Positions 14,565 through 22,387 of a DNA stretch of 22,387 nt are shown here, piece after piece; position 1 is the stretch's first letter; the number at the start of each line of letters is the position of its first letter. The notes under the pieces were generated by a model. That model did not search any database and was not told the DNA's origin. It saw only the letters and a list, made by a program, of their open reading frames with translations. The stretch comes from Bacteroidales bacterium. Its GTDB lineage: Bacteria > Bacteroidota > Bacteroidia > Bacteroidales > VadinHA17. The DNA is taken from NCBI GenBank assembly GCA_030692905.1, contig JAUYBT010000052.1, forward strand, positions 1 through 22,387. The letters are read 5' to 3'. A program made the translations under genes and the position numbers.

Positions 14565-15431
14565 ATGGTTGACTTCCAAAAACCGATACCTCCATATTTG
14601 AATGAAAAACGGAATATTGTCCGTCTGGTCTTATTTGCTTCACTCTTTGCATTGGTCTTTATTAACATCTATTCACCATTTGGAGTTGAAAAGTGGTTCA
14701 GTCTGACCAGTCTGGAATTCCTTACATATTCCAGTCTGATAATTCTTACTGGTGTTCTTGTTGTTGTTATTAGCCGGATAATAATGTTTCAGGTCTGCAA
14801 GAGGCACCTTATTAATATCTGGCAATACCTTCTGTGGATTTTTACTGAGGTTTTTTTCATGGCCCTGTTCTATGCACTGTTTCAAAAACTTTTTCTGGAC
14901 GATTACCGAATTTTTTCCGACCTTGTAAAGGCATCAGTACGAAACACTGCTCTGGTTTTATTATTGCCCTACTCAATTTTATGGCTTTATTTTTCGTGGC
15001 GGGATAAAAAGGAACAAATCGACAGACTTGAAGATGTTCAGGCATTTTCAACTAGTACCAGAAACATGATCCCTTTTTATGACGATAAAGGAATCCTGAA
15101 GTTTTCAATTAAGAAAGAGAATCTGCTTTATCTCGAATCGGCTGAAAATTATGTAAGCATTTGCTATCTCAATAAGGGCAAAGTATCGAAATACCTGCTA
15201 CGCGATACTCTGAAAAAAACAGAAGAGAATTTTTCCGGGACAGATATCATTAGATGTCATAGGTCATATATGGTTAATTTTGATAAAGTTAAAGTGATAA
15301 GAAAGGATAAAGATGGCCTTAAACTTGAATTAGATAATCCTTCCATAATAGATATACCTGTTTCAAAAACCTATGTTAACTCCGTAATGCAGACGTTCTC
15401 GAAATATTGCCAGACAAACGATGCAGGTTAA
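14565..15431 (+). CDS. Membrane-anchored LytTR-family transcriptional regulator
   Basis: The 288-residue protein joins four membrane helices (about residues 19-36, 52-74, 87-107 and 125-144) to a short coiled linker (145-165) and a C-terminal LytTR DNA-binding domain (about 178-278). The domain shows ENLLYLESAENYVSI, a KYLLRDTLKKTEE helix and the signature CHRSYMVN near 231-238. LytTR domains bind DNA with a beta-type fold. There is no receiver domain and no histidine kinase beside it, so it is probably a one-component sensor acting from the inner membrane. The ATG at 14565 is preferred over an upstream TTG. No target is visible; the neighbouring hydrolase, divergently transcribed, is one possibility. 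Confidence 0.9.
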   Translation: MVDFQKPIPPYLNEKRNIVRLVLFASLFALVFINIYSPFGVEKWFSLTSLEFLTYSSLIILTGVLVVVISRIIMFQVCKRHLINIWQYLLWIFTEVFFMALFYALFQKLFLDDYRIFSDLVKASVRNTALVLLLPYSILWLYFSWRDKKEQIDRLEDVQAFSTSTRNMIPFYDDKGILKFSIKKENLLYLESAENYVSICYLNKGKVSKYLLRDTLKKTEENFSGTDIIRCHRSYMVNFDKVKVIRKDKDGLKLELDNPSIIDIPVSKTYVNSVMQTFSKYCQTNDAG

Positions 15432-15450
15432 CTGGTTTCTCTTTATCGAT

Positions 15451-15480
15451 TTTGTTTATCAGAATGAAATGGTACTTTTG
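15451..15480 (+). promoter_or_regulatory. Promoter of purD
   Basis: TTTG (15451-15454) and TACTTTTG (15473-15480) are separated by 18 bases, a textbook Bacteroidota -33/-7 pair. The purD ATG lies 25 bases after the -7 box. This is the best promoter in the window. Confidence 0.68.
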
Positions 15481-15504
15481 AAAAGCTAAAAAATTTCCTT
15501 GAAA

Positions 15505-16773
15505 ATGAATATTCTCATTCTGGGATCCGGCGGCAGGGAGCATGCTCTTACCTGGAAACTTGCCCAAAGTAAAAAAGTCAAAGGGATTTTTATAGGTCCG
15601 GGGAATGCCGGAACATCTGATTTAGGCACAAACCTAAAACTTGACCCACGAGATTTTCAGGAGGTTAAGAAGGCTGTTTTAGAAAATGAAATCGATATTG
15701 TTATAGTTGGCCCCGAAGCGCCACTGGTTTATGGAATACATGATTTTTTTCTGAACGACAGCACTCTTAAAAATATCCCCGTAATTGGTCCTGATAAATC
15801 TGCTGCCCGTCTGGAAGGAAGTAAGGATTTTGCAAAAGCCTTTCTTACCCGTCATAAAATACCTACTGCTGCTTACAGAAGCTTTGACAAATCATCATTG
15901 AAGGGGGCTCCCGGTTTTCTCAAAACACTTAATCCTCCGTATGTTATTAAAGCTGATGGCCTTGCTGCCGGGAAAGGAGTCCTGATCATTGATGACATTT
16001 ATGAAGCAGAAAGAGAGATAGAAGCTATTCTGAGCGGTAAGTTTGGATCTGCGGGACAAAAAGTTGTTATTGAGCAGTTTCTTAAAGGGATTGAACTGTC
16101 GGTATTTATCATTACTGATGGTATTTCATATAAATTATTACCTGAGGCAAAGGATTATAAGAGAATAGGGGAAGGCGATACCGGTCTTAATACCGGAGGA
16201 ATGGGAGCAGTTTCTCCTGTCCCGTTTGCTGATCACATCTTTATGGAAAAGGTGAAGAGCAGGATAATCGATCCGACTATGAAGGGATTATCGGACGATG
16301 GGATTGTTTATAAAGGATTCATTTTCTTCGGTCTTATAAATGTGGAAGGTAATCCCTATGTTATTGAATATAATGCCCGGCTGGGAGACCCAGAATCGGA
16401 GGTGATTATACCAAGAATAAAGTCGGACCTGTTCGAACTTATTGAAGGAGTGGCAAATGGAAATTTAGCTGAGAGAGTGATCGAGACTGATGGAAGGTTT
16501 GTTACCACAGTAATGCTGGTCTCAGGAGGTTATCCGGGTGATTATGAGAAAGGGAAACCTATTCAGGGGTTAGACCTTACTAAAGAAAGTGTTGTATTTC
16601 ATGCCGGGACAAAGATAGCAGAAGACAAAGTCGTTACTTCAGGGGGACGCGTTCTTGCAGTCAGTTCCTGGGGAACTACAATGAAAGAGGCTCTTGAGAT
16701 ATCTTACCGGAATGCAGGTTTATTAAGCTTCGATGGTATCTATTACAGAACCGATATTGGATTTGATTTATAG
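15505..16773 (+). CDS. purD: Phosphoribosylamine-glycine ligase (GAR synthetase)
   Basis: PurD catalyses the ATP-dependent joining of glycine to phosphoribosylamine, the second step of purine synthesis. The 422-residue protein begins with MNILILGSGGREHAL, the family N-terminus. It continues with GPEAPLVYG, the ATP-grasp loop KADGLAAGKGV (149-159), LPEAKDYKRIGEGD-GLNTGGMGAVSP, YKGFIFFGL, and the metal-binding EYNARLGDPE. The longest frame starts at a TTG (15499), but the ATG at 15505 gives the exact expected start. A consensus promoter lies just upstream. The next gene begins 5 bases after the stop, so both should be on one mRNA. No other purine synthesis genes are in view. Confidence 0.97.
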   Translation: MNILILGSGGREHALTWKLAQSKKVKGIFIGPGNAGTSDLGTNLKLDPRDFQEVKKAVLENEIDIVIVGPEAPLVYGIHDFFLNDSTLKNIPVIGPDKSAARLEGSKDFAKAFLTRHKIPTAAYRSFDKSSLKGAPGFLKTLNPPYVIKADGLAAGKGVLIIDDIYEAEREIEAILSGKFGSAGQKVVIEQFLKGIELSVFIITDGISYKLLPEAKDYKRIGEGDTGLNTGGMGAVSPVPFADHIFMEKVKSRIIDPTMKGLSDDGIVYKGFIFFGLINVEGNPYVIEYNARLGDPESEVIIPRIKSDLFELIEGVANGNLAERVIETDGRFVTTVMLVSGGYPGDYEKGKPIQGLDLTKESVVFHAGTKIAEDKVVTSGGRVLAVSSWGTTMKEALEISYRNAGLLSFDGIYYRTDIGFDL

Positions 16774-16778
16774 AACAA

Positions 16779-17774
16779 ATGATTTTACGAATTTTTAAAG
16801 GAACCGGTCCCGGAGTAATATCTCTGATTATTGTTACTCTTATTGTTTTTTGGACCAGTGCATTTTTAAATCCACAAATACCTGCTGCGTTTAATTATGA
16901 AGCAATACCTATGCCTCTTTATGGTTTTTTAAAGCAGATAACAGGCAATAATCCGTTGGTGGGAGTGATTTTTTCCTTTTCTATGGTTTCCCTTATGGCT
17001 TTCCTTCTCGTAAATTTCAACACAACAGTTTTTTTTATCAATGAAAGGACTTTTTTTCCGGCGTTGGTTTATATCTTATTCAGCGGACTTTTTCCACAAT
17101 ATCAGCTTTTGAACCCGGTTCTTCCTGCATCTGTTTTTCTCATGCTGGCAATCAGAAGAATAATGGATGGTTACCTGAAACCTGAAACTGCATACAGTTT
17201 TTTTGATGCGGGTATTCTGATAAGCACTGGCAGCCTGTTTTATGCCAATCTAATCTGGTTTGGGTTGTTGGTGATAATCGGGATTGCAATGCTCAGAACG
17301 GGTAACCTCACGGAAATTGCAATTTCAATCCTTGGGCTGCTGACACCATATCTCCTTGCTTTCGGTTTGTATTATGTGATCGGGAAAGATATGGCGGCTC
17401 TTTTATCGCTGATTGGAAATAATCTTTTAGATAAATCAGCAGGTTATCAGTTCTCAAAATTGACAATAGTTGCCTTGATCTCTGCAGGTATTTTCATACT
17501 CGTAAGTATTGCTTTTTTATTTATGCTTATGAACACTAAAAAGATAAAATCACGCAAAACATTTTCCCTGCTTATCTGGGTATTTTTAATCTCGATAGGA
17601 ATTTACATTGTTCTGCCTTCTGTTTCAGTTGAAATAGTATGGTTAATAAGCATTCCTGTCAGCTATTTCCTGGCGCACTATTTTGTATTTGTTAAAATGA
17701 AGCTGGTACCTGAAATATTTTTTACTGTAATGCTTGTTCTTATTTTGCTGATACAGATATGGTACCTGAAATGA
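16779..17774 (+). CDS. Polytopic membrane protein, DUF6427-like
   Basis: The 331-residue product is almost entirely hydrophobic, with about nine or ten membrane helices and little soluble sequence. Features such as NERTFFPALVYILFSG, the LFPQYQLLNPVLPASVFLMLAIRRI block and AYSFFDAGILISTGSLFYANLIWF recall the Bacteroidota-specific DUF6427 family, whose function is unknown. Label confidence is moderate. It lies 5 bases after purD and must be co-transcribed with it, but purine metabolism gives no obvious role for such a protein; this may simply be a conserved genomic neighbour. A 13-base direct repeat (TGGTACCTGAAAT at 17704 and 17760) lies at its 3' end. Confidence 0.72.
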   Translation: MILRIFKGTGPGVISLIIVTLIVFWTSAFLNPQIPAAFNYEAIPMPLYGFLKQITGNNPLVGVIFSFSMVSLMAFLLVNFNTTVFFINERTFFPALVYILFSGLFPQYQLLNPVLPASVFLMLAIRRIMDGYLKPETAYSFFDAGILISTGSLFYANLIWFGLLVIIGIAMLRTGNLTEIAISILGLLTPYLLAFGLYYVIGKDMAALLSLIGNNLLDKSAGYQFSKLTIVALISAGIFILVSIAFLFMLMNTKKIKSRKTFSLLIWVFLISIGIYIVLPSVSVEIVWLISIPVSYFLAHYFVFVKMKLVPEIFFTVMLVLILLIQIWYLK

Positions 17775-17856
17775 CGGGATTATTTTACCTTCGAGACAAC
17801 CCCTACACCAGCCCGCAAGCCGGAAACATACTCACGCTCATTCATAAGTTAAAAAA

Positions 17857-18942
17857 CTATTTCTTTTTAGTGATTGGCTTAACAAAATTTCTTTTTATCC
17901 ACCCGGGAACAAGTAAAGCACCGATAATAAGATACGGATAATAGCTGATTATTCTCCAGATAATAGCTATTGCAAGAGCTATACTACCGGCAATCAACGG
18001 ATCGACAGGGATCTGATCTGAAATATAGCGGCCAAGGATCAGTTCGGCAAAGCCACTTCCTCCTGGAGAGGGACTTATTATCATCATTATCCATGTAACA
18101 AGTTGCCTTGCGAAGATCAGAAAATGGTCGTTAATAGTAAAAAAAGCGACAATTATCGCATTTACAACCCAATATCTCGCTGTCCATGAAAGAAACGTTG
18201 CTGTCATAGCTTTAAACCAGAAAGAAAAATTTCGCTTCCTAAGTTCATGGGAGCTCTCAACAATATCATCACCGGCTTTGACTGCTGCTTCATGCCATCT
18301 TCTTAATATCGGGAGTTTGAAAATATTTATTATAAGTTTTCTTATCCCTTCCGGGTTGAAAAAAAGGCCGTATCCTACAAGGATAACCCATATGAAAATA
18401 ATGCTGTATCCAATAGCTGAAAAGAGGACAAGTTCATTCAGAAAAGAAATCCCTGTACCCTGAAGTGATGTTGTAAATAGTGCAGTTTTTCCAACGAGAA
18501 GAAGAATTAAAGGAAGCATGATCACAAAATAAAGTTCGTCAAGAAGCGATGTGGCCAGAACAACTGCAGTGCTTCTTCCTACAGTCATTCCTTCCTTGTG
18601 AAGAAAAACAACTGCAACAGCTGTCCCTCCGACTGTTGAAGGTGAAATGGCAGAGGTGAATTCCCATAGCATAATTACCCTGAAGGCTTGTCTCCACGTA
18701 AGATCCTTATCAGATAAGATCCGGATTCTGATCATATATCCAAGATCCCTGCAAATCATACATAACCAGGCAATTAAAAGCCAGAATACAGATTTCCATG
18801 TAAAGATCAGCTTATTGAGGACTTCTGTATTTATATCTCTGGAAATAAACCAACCAATAACAGCCAATCCCAGTATTACCGGCAAGATTATTTTACTGGG
18901 CTTGAGTTTGCTTACAAGGTTATAATGGCTGTCTTTAGTCAT
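17857..18942 (-). CDS. Flippase-like integral membrane protein (LPG synthase TM region/UPF0104 family)
   Basis: The 361-residue product has about eight membrane helices and the hallmarks of the LPG_synthase_TM/AglD-like family (TIGR00374-type). These are a WREFTSAISPSTVGG-like segment (MLWEFTSAISPSTVGGTAVA), a GRSTAVVLATSLLDELYF helix, and SPSPGGSGFAELILGRY near the C-terminus. Family members are linked to flipping or transfer of lipid-linked molecules and to lysyl-phosphatidylglycerol synthesis. This protein lacks the soluble transferase domain of MprF, so a flippase-like role is the best guess; substrate is unknown. It stands alone, convergent with the DUF6427-like gene and divergent from the GH2 gene. 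The 17775-17856 gap shows no clear terminator. Confidence 0.85.
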   Translation of the reverse strand: MTKDSHYNLVSKLKPSKIILPVILGLAVIGWFISRDINTEVLNKLIFTWKSVFWLLIAWLCMICRDLGYMIRIRILSDKDLTWRQAFRVIMLWEFTSAISPSTVGGTAVAVVFLHKEGMTVGRSTAVVLATSLLDELYFVIMLPLILLLVGKTALFTTSLQGTGISFLNELVLFSAIGYSIIFIWVILVGYGLFFNPEGIRKLIINIFKLPILRRWHEAAVKAGDDIVESSHELRKRNFSFWFKAMTATFLSWTARYWVVNAIIVAFFTINDHFLIFARQLVTWIMMIISPSPGGSGFAELILGRYISDQIPVDPLIAGSIALAIAIIWRIISYYPYLIIGALLVPGWIKRNFVKPITKKK

Positions 18943-18996
18943 TAGCGGGTCCTTTTTTCCAGATAATTGGCCATGGGACTATTCGGTTAAATGATG

Positions 18997-19027
18997 CAAA
19001 TCTATAATGCTTCGCTGAAACGATAAA
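18997..19027 (-). promoter_or_regulatory. Candidate promoter of the flippase-like gene
   Basis: The minus strand reads TTTA (19027-19024), 19 bases, then TAGATTTG (19004-18997), a perfect TAnnTTTG. The leader would be about 50 bases. Confidence 0.5.
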
Positions 19028-19112
19028 GATGAAATTTTTTTAGTTAAAATGCAATTAATTCAATCAGGAAGCAGGAACATAAATTCCTGTCCGGATAATA
19101 TTTATTTTTCAT

Positions 19113-19120
19113 TATTTTTG
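19113..19120 (+). promoter_or_regulatory. Candidate -7 box of the GH2 gene
   Basis: TATTTTTG, a perfect TAnnTTTG, lies about 30 bases before the ATG at 19151 and inside the longer frame that begins at 19049. This supports 19151 as the start. No good -33 element is seen. Confidence 0.4.
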
Positions 19121-19150
19121 ATAATTATCTTATTATATAAAAATGTTATT

Positions 19151-21592
19151 ATGAAACCGGGAAGAATCGCTTATTTTCCATTAATGTTGATAATGGCATT
19201 ATCAATAAATTCTAATATTCATAGACAACCATCGGGTAGAGAAGTTCAGAATTTTAATTTCGACTGGAAATTTAATAAAGGAGATATTCCCGATGGTCAG
19301 AATCCTGGTTTAAATGATGCCGGCTGGCGCTCACTCGATCTGCCTCACGACTGGAGTATTGAAGGCCCCTTCAGCAAAGATAATGCAAGTGGGACAGGAT
19401 TTTTACCGGGTGGTATCGGCTGGTATCGCAAATCATTCTTAATTCCTGCAAATGAAAAAAACCGAAAAGTATTTATCGGTTTTGATGGAATTTACAATAA
19501 CAGTGAAGTCTGGATTAACGGAACCTACCTTGGCAAACGGCCAAACGGATATATTTCATTTCAATATGATTTAACACCTTATATTAAATTCGGGAAGGAA
19601 AATCTCATCTCTGTCAAGGTCGATCACACCAAATTTGGTGACTCCCGCTGGTATACAGGTTCGGGTATTTACCGCGACGTAAAACTGATTTTTACATCAC
19701 CGCTTCATATTAAGCAATGGGGCGTTTTCGCTGTAGCGAAGGAAGTATCAGCTGATAAAGCAACACTCGATATTGAAGTCAGCATTCTTAACGAATCCGG
19801 GAAAACATCTGATGTGACATTATCAAACTATCTGTTATCCGGGACTGACACTGTGAAAAAAATAACACAAAAATTATCAATACCTGGCTCTTTTCCCCAA
19901 ATCATTATTCAAAAAATGGAGATTTATGGTCCAAAGCTGTGGGACGTAGATAATCCTAATCTCTATTCATTGTTAACAATTGTTAAGGGCAAAGGAATTC
20001 TGGACAGCCAGACTACCGTTGTCGGTTTTCGCAACTTCACGTTTGATGCTGACAAAGGATTTTTTCTTAATGGCAAGAATCTCAAACTGAAAGGTATATG
20101 CCTGCATCATGATGCAGGAACACTTGGCTCTGCAGTTCCCCGGCAGGTGATCGAACGCAGGCTTGACATACTGAAAGAGTTGGGCTGTAATGCCATACGA
20201 ACAAGCCATAATCCTTTTTCTTCCGATTTTCTTGAGCTTTGTGATAAAAAAGGACTCCTTGTAATTGGAGAAGCTTTCGATGAATGGGAACTACCTAAAA
20301 AGAAATGGATTGAAGGATGGAACAAAGGAACTCCTGGGAAGGATGGATATGCAGTAAGCTTTAAAGAATGGGCCGGAACAGATCTTAAAGATATGATATT
20401 AAGAGATCGTAACCATCCTTCAATAATAATGTGGAGTATCGGTAACGAAGTTGACTATCCGAATGACCCATATACACACCCGGTACTTAATACCGAAGCT
20501 AACCCTCAGACATGGGCTAAGTTTGATGAGAAATTGCCTAATGCCAACAGGCTGGGGGAGATAGCCAGGGAACTTGTTGCCATTGTTAAGCAGCTCGACA
20601 CAACCCGACCGGTAACTGCAGGGCTGGCTTCAGCATTAATGTCTAATGAATCGGGTTATGCTGAAGCCCTTGATGTTGCAGGTTATAATTACCAGGAATT
20701 CCGTTATACTCCCGATCATCAGAAATACCCGAAACGCATCTTTTACGGAAGTGAAAATGGGATGGCCCTTGATGCATGGAATGCTGTGGCAGATAATGAT
20801 TATGTAATCGGACAATTCCTGTGGACGGGGTTCGAATATCTGGGTGAAGCTGGACAATTCCCAAGCCGTCACAGTACTTCCGGAATAATAGATCTTGCGG
20901 GGAATAAAAAACCGGAATTTTACTTCCGGCAGAGCCTGTGGAGCGAAAAACCGATGGTTTTCATCGGGACAACCGACCGGATGACTGACAACGGCCCTAT
21001 CAGCTTATGGTCGCACAAAAGGGTCGATCCTGTCTGGAACTGGAAACAGGGGCAACCTATAAGTGTCAATGTTTTTACAAATTGTGCTGAGGTCGAACTG
21101 TCCCTTAATAACAGGTCGCTAGGGATAAAGAAGATGGCCGATTTTCAGAACAGGGCAATCACCTGGGATGTACCTTTTGAAAGCGGAACTCTGAAAGCAG
21201 TTGCACGAACTTCTGGTAAAGAGCTTGCCTCTTATGAGTTGAAGACGACCGGGATGCCGGCCAGGATAATTGCAAAAAGTGATGTAGCCAGCCTCAAGGG
21301 AGACAAACAGGATCTGGCTCATGTTTTTGTAACCCTCTGCGATGATGCCGGGAATACTGTTTACTCTGCAGAGAATGAAGTTACATGTGAAGTTAACGGG
21401 CCGGTGAGAATTCTGGGAATGGAAGATTCCAATCCAAGGAATATTGAAGATTATAAGGACAATAAGCAGAAAACCTGGCATGGGAAAATGCTGATTTATG
21501 TCCAATCGCTTGATAAACCGGGTAAGGCTGTAATTACCTTATCATCTCCGGGATTACATGGGGCAACGGTGGAAATTGATGTTGTAGAATAA
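19151..21592 (+). CDS. Glycoside hydrolase family 2 enzyme, probable beta-galactosidase
   Basis: The 813-residue exported enzyme has the GH2 order. An N-terminal jelly-roll sugar-binding domain (FNFDWKFNKGD, LDLPHDWSIEGPF, WYRKSF, FDGIYNNSEVWING) is followed by an immunoglobulin-like domain and a TIM barrel with KGICLHHDAG, IRTSHNPFS and WSIGNEVD. Glu433 in the last is the expected acid/base, and Glu535 in FYGSENG the nucleophile. C-terminal beta-sandwich domains (NVFTNCAEVELSLNNRSLG, resembling DUF4982, and an Ig-like end) complete it. Residues 1-25 are hydrophobic and probably a signal or anchor. Related enzymes act on beta-galactosides; some act on beta-glucuronides or mannosides. The longer frame from 19049 adds an unlikely 34 residues and covers a promoter box. 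Confidence 0.92.
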   Translation: MKPGRIAYFPLMLIMALSINSNIHRQPSGREVQNFNFDWKFNKGDIPDGQNPGLNDAGWRSLDLPHDWSIEGPFSKDNASGTGFLPGGIGWYRKSFLIPANEKNRKVFIGFDGIYNNSEVWINGTYLGKRPNGYISFQYDLTPYIKFGKENLISVKVDHTKFGDSRWYTGSGIYRDVKLIFTSPLHIKQWGVFAVAKEVSADKATLDIEVSILNESGKTSDVTLSNYLLSGTDTVKKITQKLSIPGSFPQIIIQKMEIYGPKLWDVDNPNLYSLLTIVKGKGILDSQTTVVGFRNFTFDADKGFFLNGKNLKLKGICLHHDAGTLGSAVPRQVIERRLDILKELGCNAIRTSHNPFSSDFLELCDKKGLLVIGEAFDEWELPKKKWIEGWNKGTPGKDGYAVSFKEWAGTDLKDMILRDRNHPSIIMWSIGNEVDYPNDPYTHPVLNTEANPQTWAKFDEKLPNANRLGEIARELVAIVKQLDTTRPVTAGLASALMSNESGYAEALDVAGYNYQEFRYTPDHQKYPKRIFYGSENGMALDAWNAVADNDYVIGQFLWTGFEYLGEAGQFPSRHSTSGIIDLAGNKKPEFYFRQSLWSEKPMVFIGTTDRMTDNGPISLWSHKRVDPVWNWKQGQPISVNVFTNCAEVELSLNNRSLGIKKMADFQNRAITWDVPFESGTLKAVARTSGKELASYELKTTGMPARIIAKSDVASLKGDKQDLAHVFVTLCDDAGNTVYSAENEVTCEVNGPVRILGMEDSNPRNIEDYKDNKQKTWHGKMLIYVQSLDKPGKAVITLSSPGLHGATVEIDVVE

Positions 21593-21614
21593 AAATGATT
21601 GTAATTATTAAAAC

Positions 21615-22387
21615 ATGAAACCCAAACTCTTTACTTTTCTATTTCTGTTGTTTTCAGGTTTTTCCATGGCTCAGACTTCTCAGAATCCGGTAATCATTTC
21701 AATTGACCTGCAGAAAGAGATAGCTAAAATGGATCCTGTATGGGCATGGTTTGGATATGACGAACCAAACTATACTTATATGAAAGACGGTAAAAAACTT
21801 CTTTCTGAGCTCTCTGCACTGAGCCCTGTGCCCGTTTATGTCCGGGCACATAATCTTTTAACCTCCGGAGATGGGATGCCGGCGCTGAAATGGGGATCAT
21901 CAAATGCCTATACTGAAGATGCAAATGGTAATGCGGTATATGGCTGGACAATTATTGATAAAATATTTGACACTTATGTTGAACGCCGGATGAAACCTCT
22001 GGTTGAGATGGGATTTATGCCCGAAGCTTTATCCTCAAAACCGCAGCCTTACAGTCACAACTGGAAACCGGGAGATCCGTATGATGATATTTATACCGGA
22101 TGGAGATATCCCCCGAAAGATTATAATAAATGGGCAGAATTAATTTACCATTGGGTTAAACATTCGGTTGAAAGATATGGTAAACCTGAAGTTGAATCAT
22201 GGTACTGGGAACTCTGGAATGAGCCGGACGCTAAATACTGGGGAGGAACTGTTGAAGAATATTGCAAGCTTTACGATTATTCTTCCAATGCAGTCAAAAA
22301 AGCATTGCCAACGGCACGGGTTGGCGGTCCGCACATCACCGGTCCGGCGAATGCCAATGCTGCAAAATTTCTGACGGAATTTCTTAA
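21615..22387 (+). CDS. Glycoside hydrolase, family 39-like (beta-xylosidase clan), 3'-truncated by window edge
   Basis: The first 257 codons are open to the window end. The product starts with a signal peptide (MKPKLFTFLFLLFSGFSMAQ) and continues into a TIM-barrel glycosidase. The motif WYWELWNEPD carries Glu203 as the probable acid/base, followed by YCKLYDYSSNAVKKALPTARVGGPHITGP, typical of GH39-type enzymes. GH39 includes beta-xylosidases and alpha-L-iduronidases; the specificity here is open, and the nucleophile lies beyond the window. It begins 22 bases after the GH2 gene on the same strand, so the two are probably one operon for a shared glycan. Confidence 0.85.
   Translation, partial: MKPKLFTFLFLLFSGFSMAQTSQNPVIISIDLQKEIAKMDPVWAWFGYDEPNYTYMKDGKKLLSELSALSPVPVYVRAHNLLTSGDGMPALKWGSSNAYTEDANGNAVYGWTIIDKIFDTYVERRMKPLVEMGFMPEALSSKPQPYSHNWKPGDPYDDIYTGWRYPPKDYNKWAELIYHWVKHSVERYGKPEVESWYWELWNEPDAKYWGGTVEEYCKLYDYSSNAVKKALPTARVGGPHITGPANANAAKFLTEFL

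Noticed and set aside
17704..17772. 13-base direct repeat TGGTACCTGAAAT at the 3' end of the DUF6427-like gene
   Set aside because: Two copies 56 bases apart with no flanking structure; probably chance or a small duplication, and too short to call an att site.
21119..21505. 128-codon open frame on the minus strand
   Set aside because: It is antisense to the GH2 C-terminal domains and is a shadow.
22168..22374. 68-codon open frame on the plus strand near the right edge
   Set aside because: The correct frame here is the GH39-like gene that starts at 21615 and runs off the window.
1..22387. tRNA, rRNA, CRISPR arrays
   Set aside because: Gaps between genes were read for tRNA-like cloverleaf ends and regularly spaced repeats; none was seen by eye. 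A tRNAscan and CRISPR search would be decisive.

Overview
The window looks like a chromosomal segment of a Bacteroidota bacterium, most likely Bacteroidales-like and environmental. The evidence is the moderate, AT-leaning composition, the ribosomal gene order, Bacteroidota-type families (a PF11028/DUF2723 membrane protein, a DUF6427-like protein, a membrane-anchored LytTR regulator), and repeated upstream matches to the Bacteroidota -7 box TAnnTTTG with few Shine-Dalgarno sequences. No rRNA, tRNA, CRISPR array or recognisable transposase was seen.

Layout. (1) 1-1588: the 3' part of a penicillin-acylase family gene, cut by the window edge. (2) 1589-1722: a convergent gap filled by G/C-run hairpins. 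(3) 1723-6133, minus strand: a translation cluster in the order rplM-rpsI-rpsB-tsf, a strong intrinsic terminator, an intergenic palindromic repeat, then pyrH-frr. rpsB has a possible structured leader, and frr has a palindrome over its probable promoter. (4) 6312-7310, plus: a tight pair of guanine deaminase and AAG-type DNA glycosylase. (5) 7333-8499, minus: a secreted or outer-membrane protein of unknown role. (6) 8629-11691, plus: a very large TMEM260-like (DUF2723) probable GT-C protein. (7) 11720-13186: a visibly AT-rich stretch with a short, perhaps truncated, secreted protein and a two-gene unit made of a five-helix membrane protein and an excisionase-type HTH protein. (8) 13216-14343, minus: an alpha/beta hydrolase. 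(9) 14565-17774, plus: a membrane LytTR regulator, then purD with a DUF6427-like membrane protein. (10) 17857-18942, minus: a flippase-like membrane protein, divergent from (11) 19151-22387, plus: a GH2 beta-galactosidase and the 5' part of a GH39-like glycosidase.

Functionally, the centre-left is core translation and nucleotide metabolism (RRF, UMP kinase, EF-Ts, S2, S9, L13, and further along PurD). The right end is carbohydrate degradation, probably the edge of a small glycan-use locus; no SusC/SusD pair is inside the window. The least explained parts are the membrane-protein/HTH unit at 12203-13186, the hairpin before rpsB, and the palindromic element between tsf and pyrH. Several starts were moved to internal ATGs, because the longest frame began at TTG or because a good -7 promoter box lies over the longer start.
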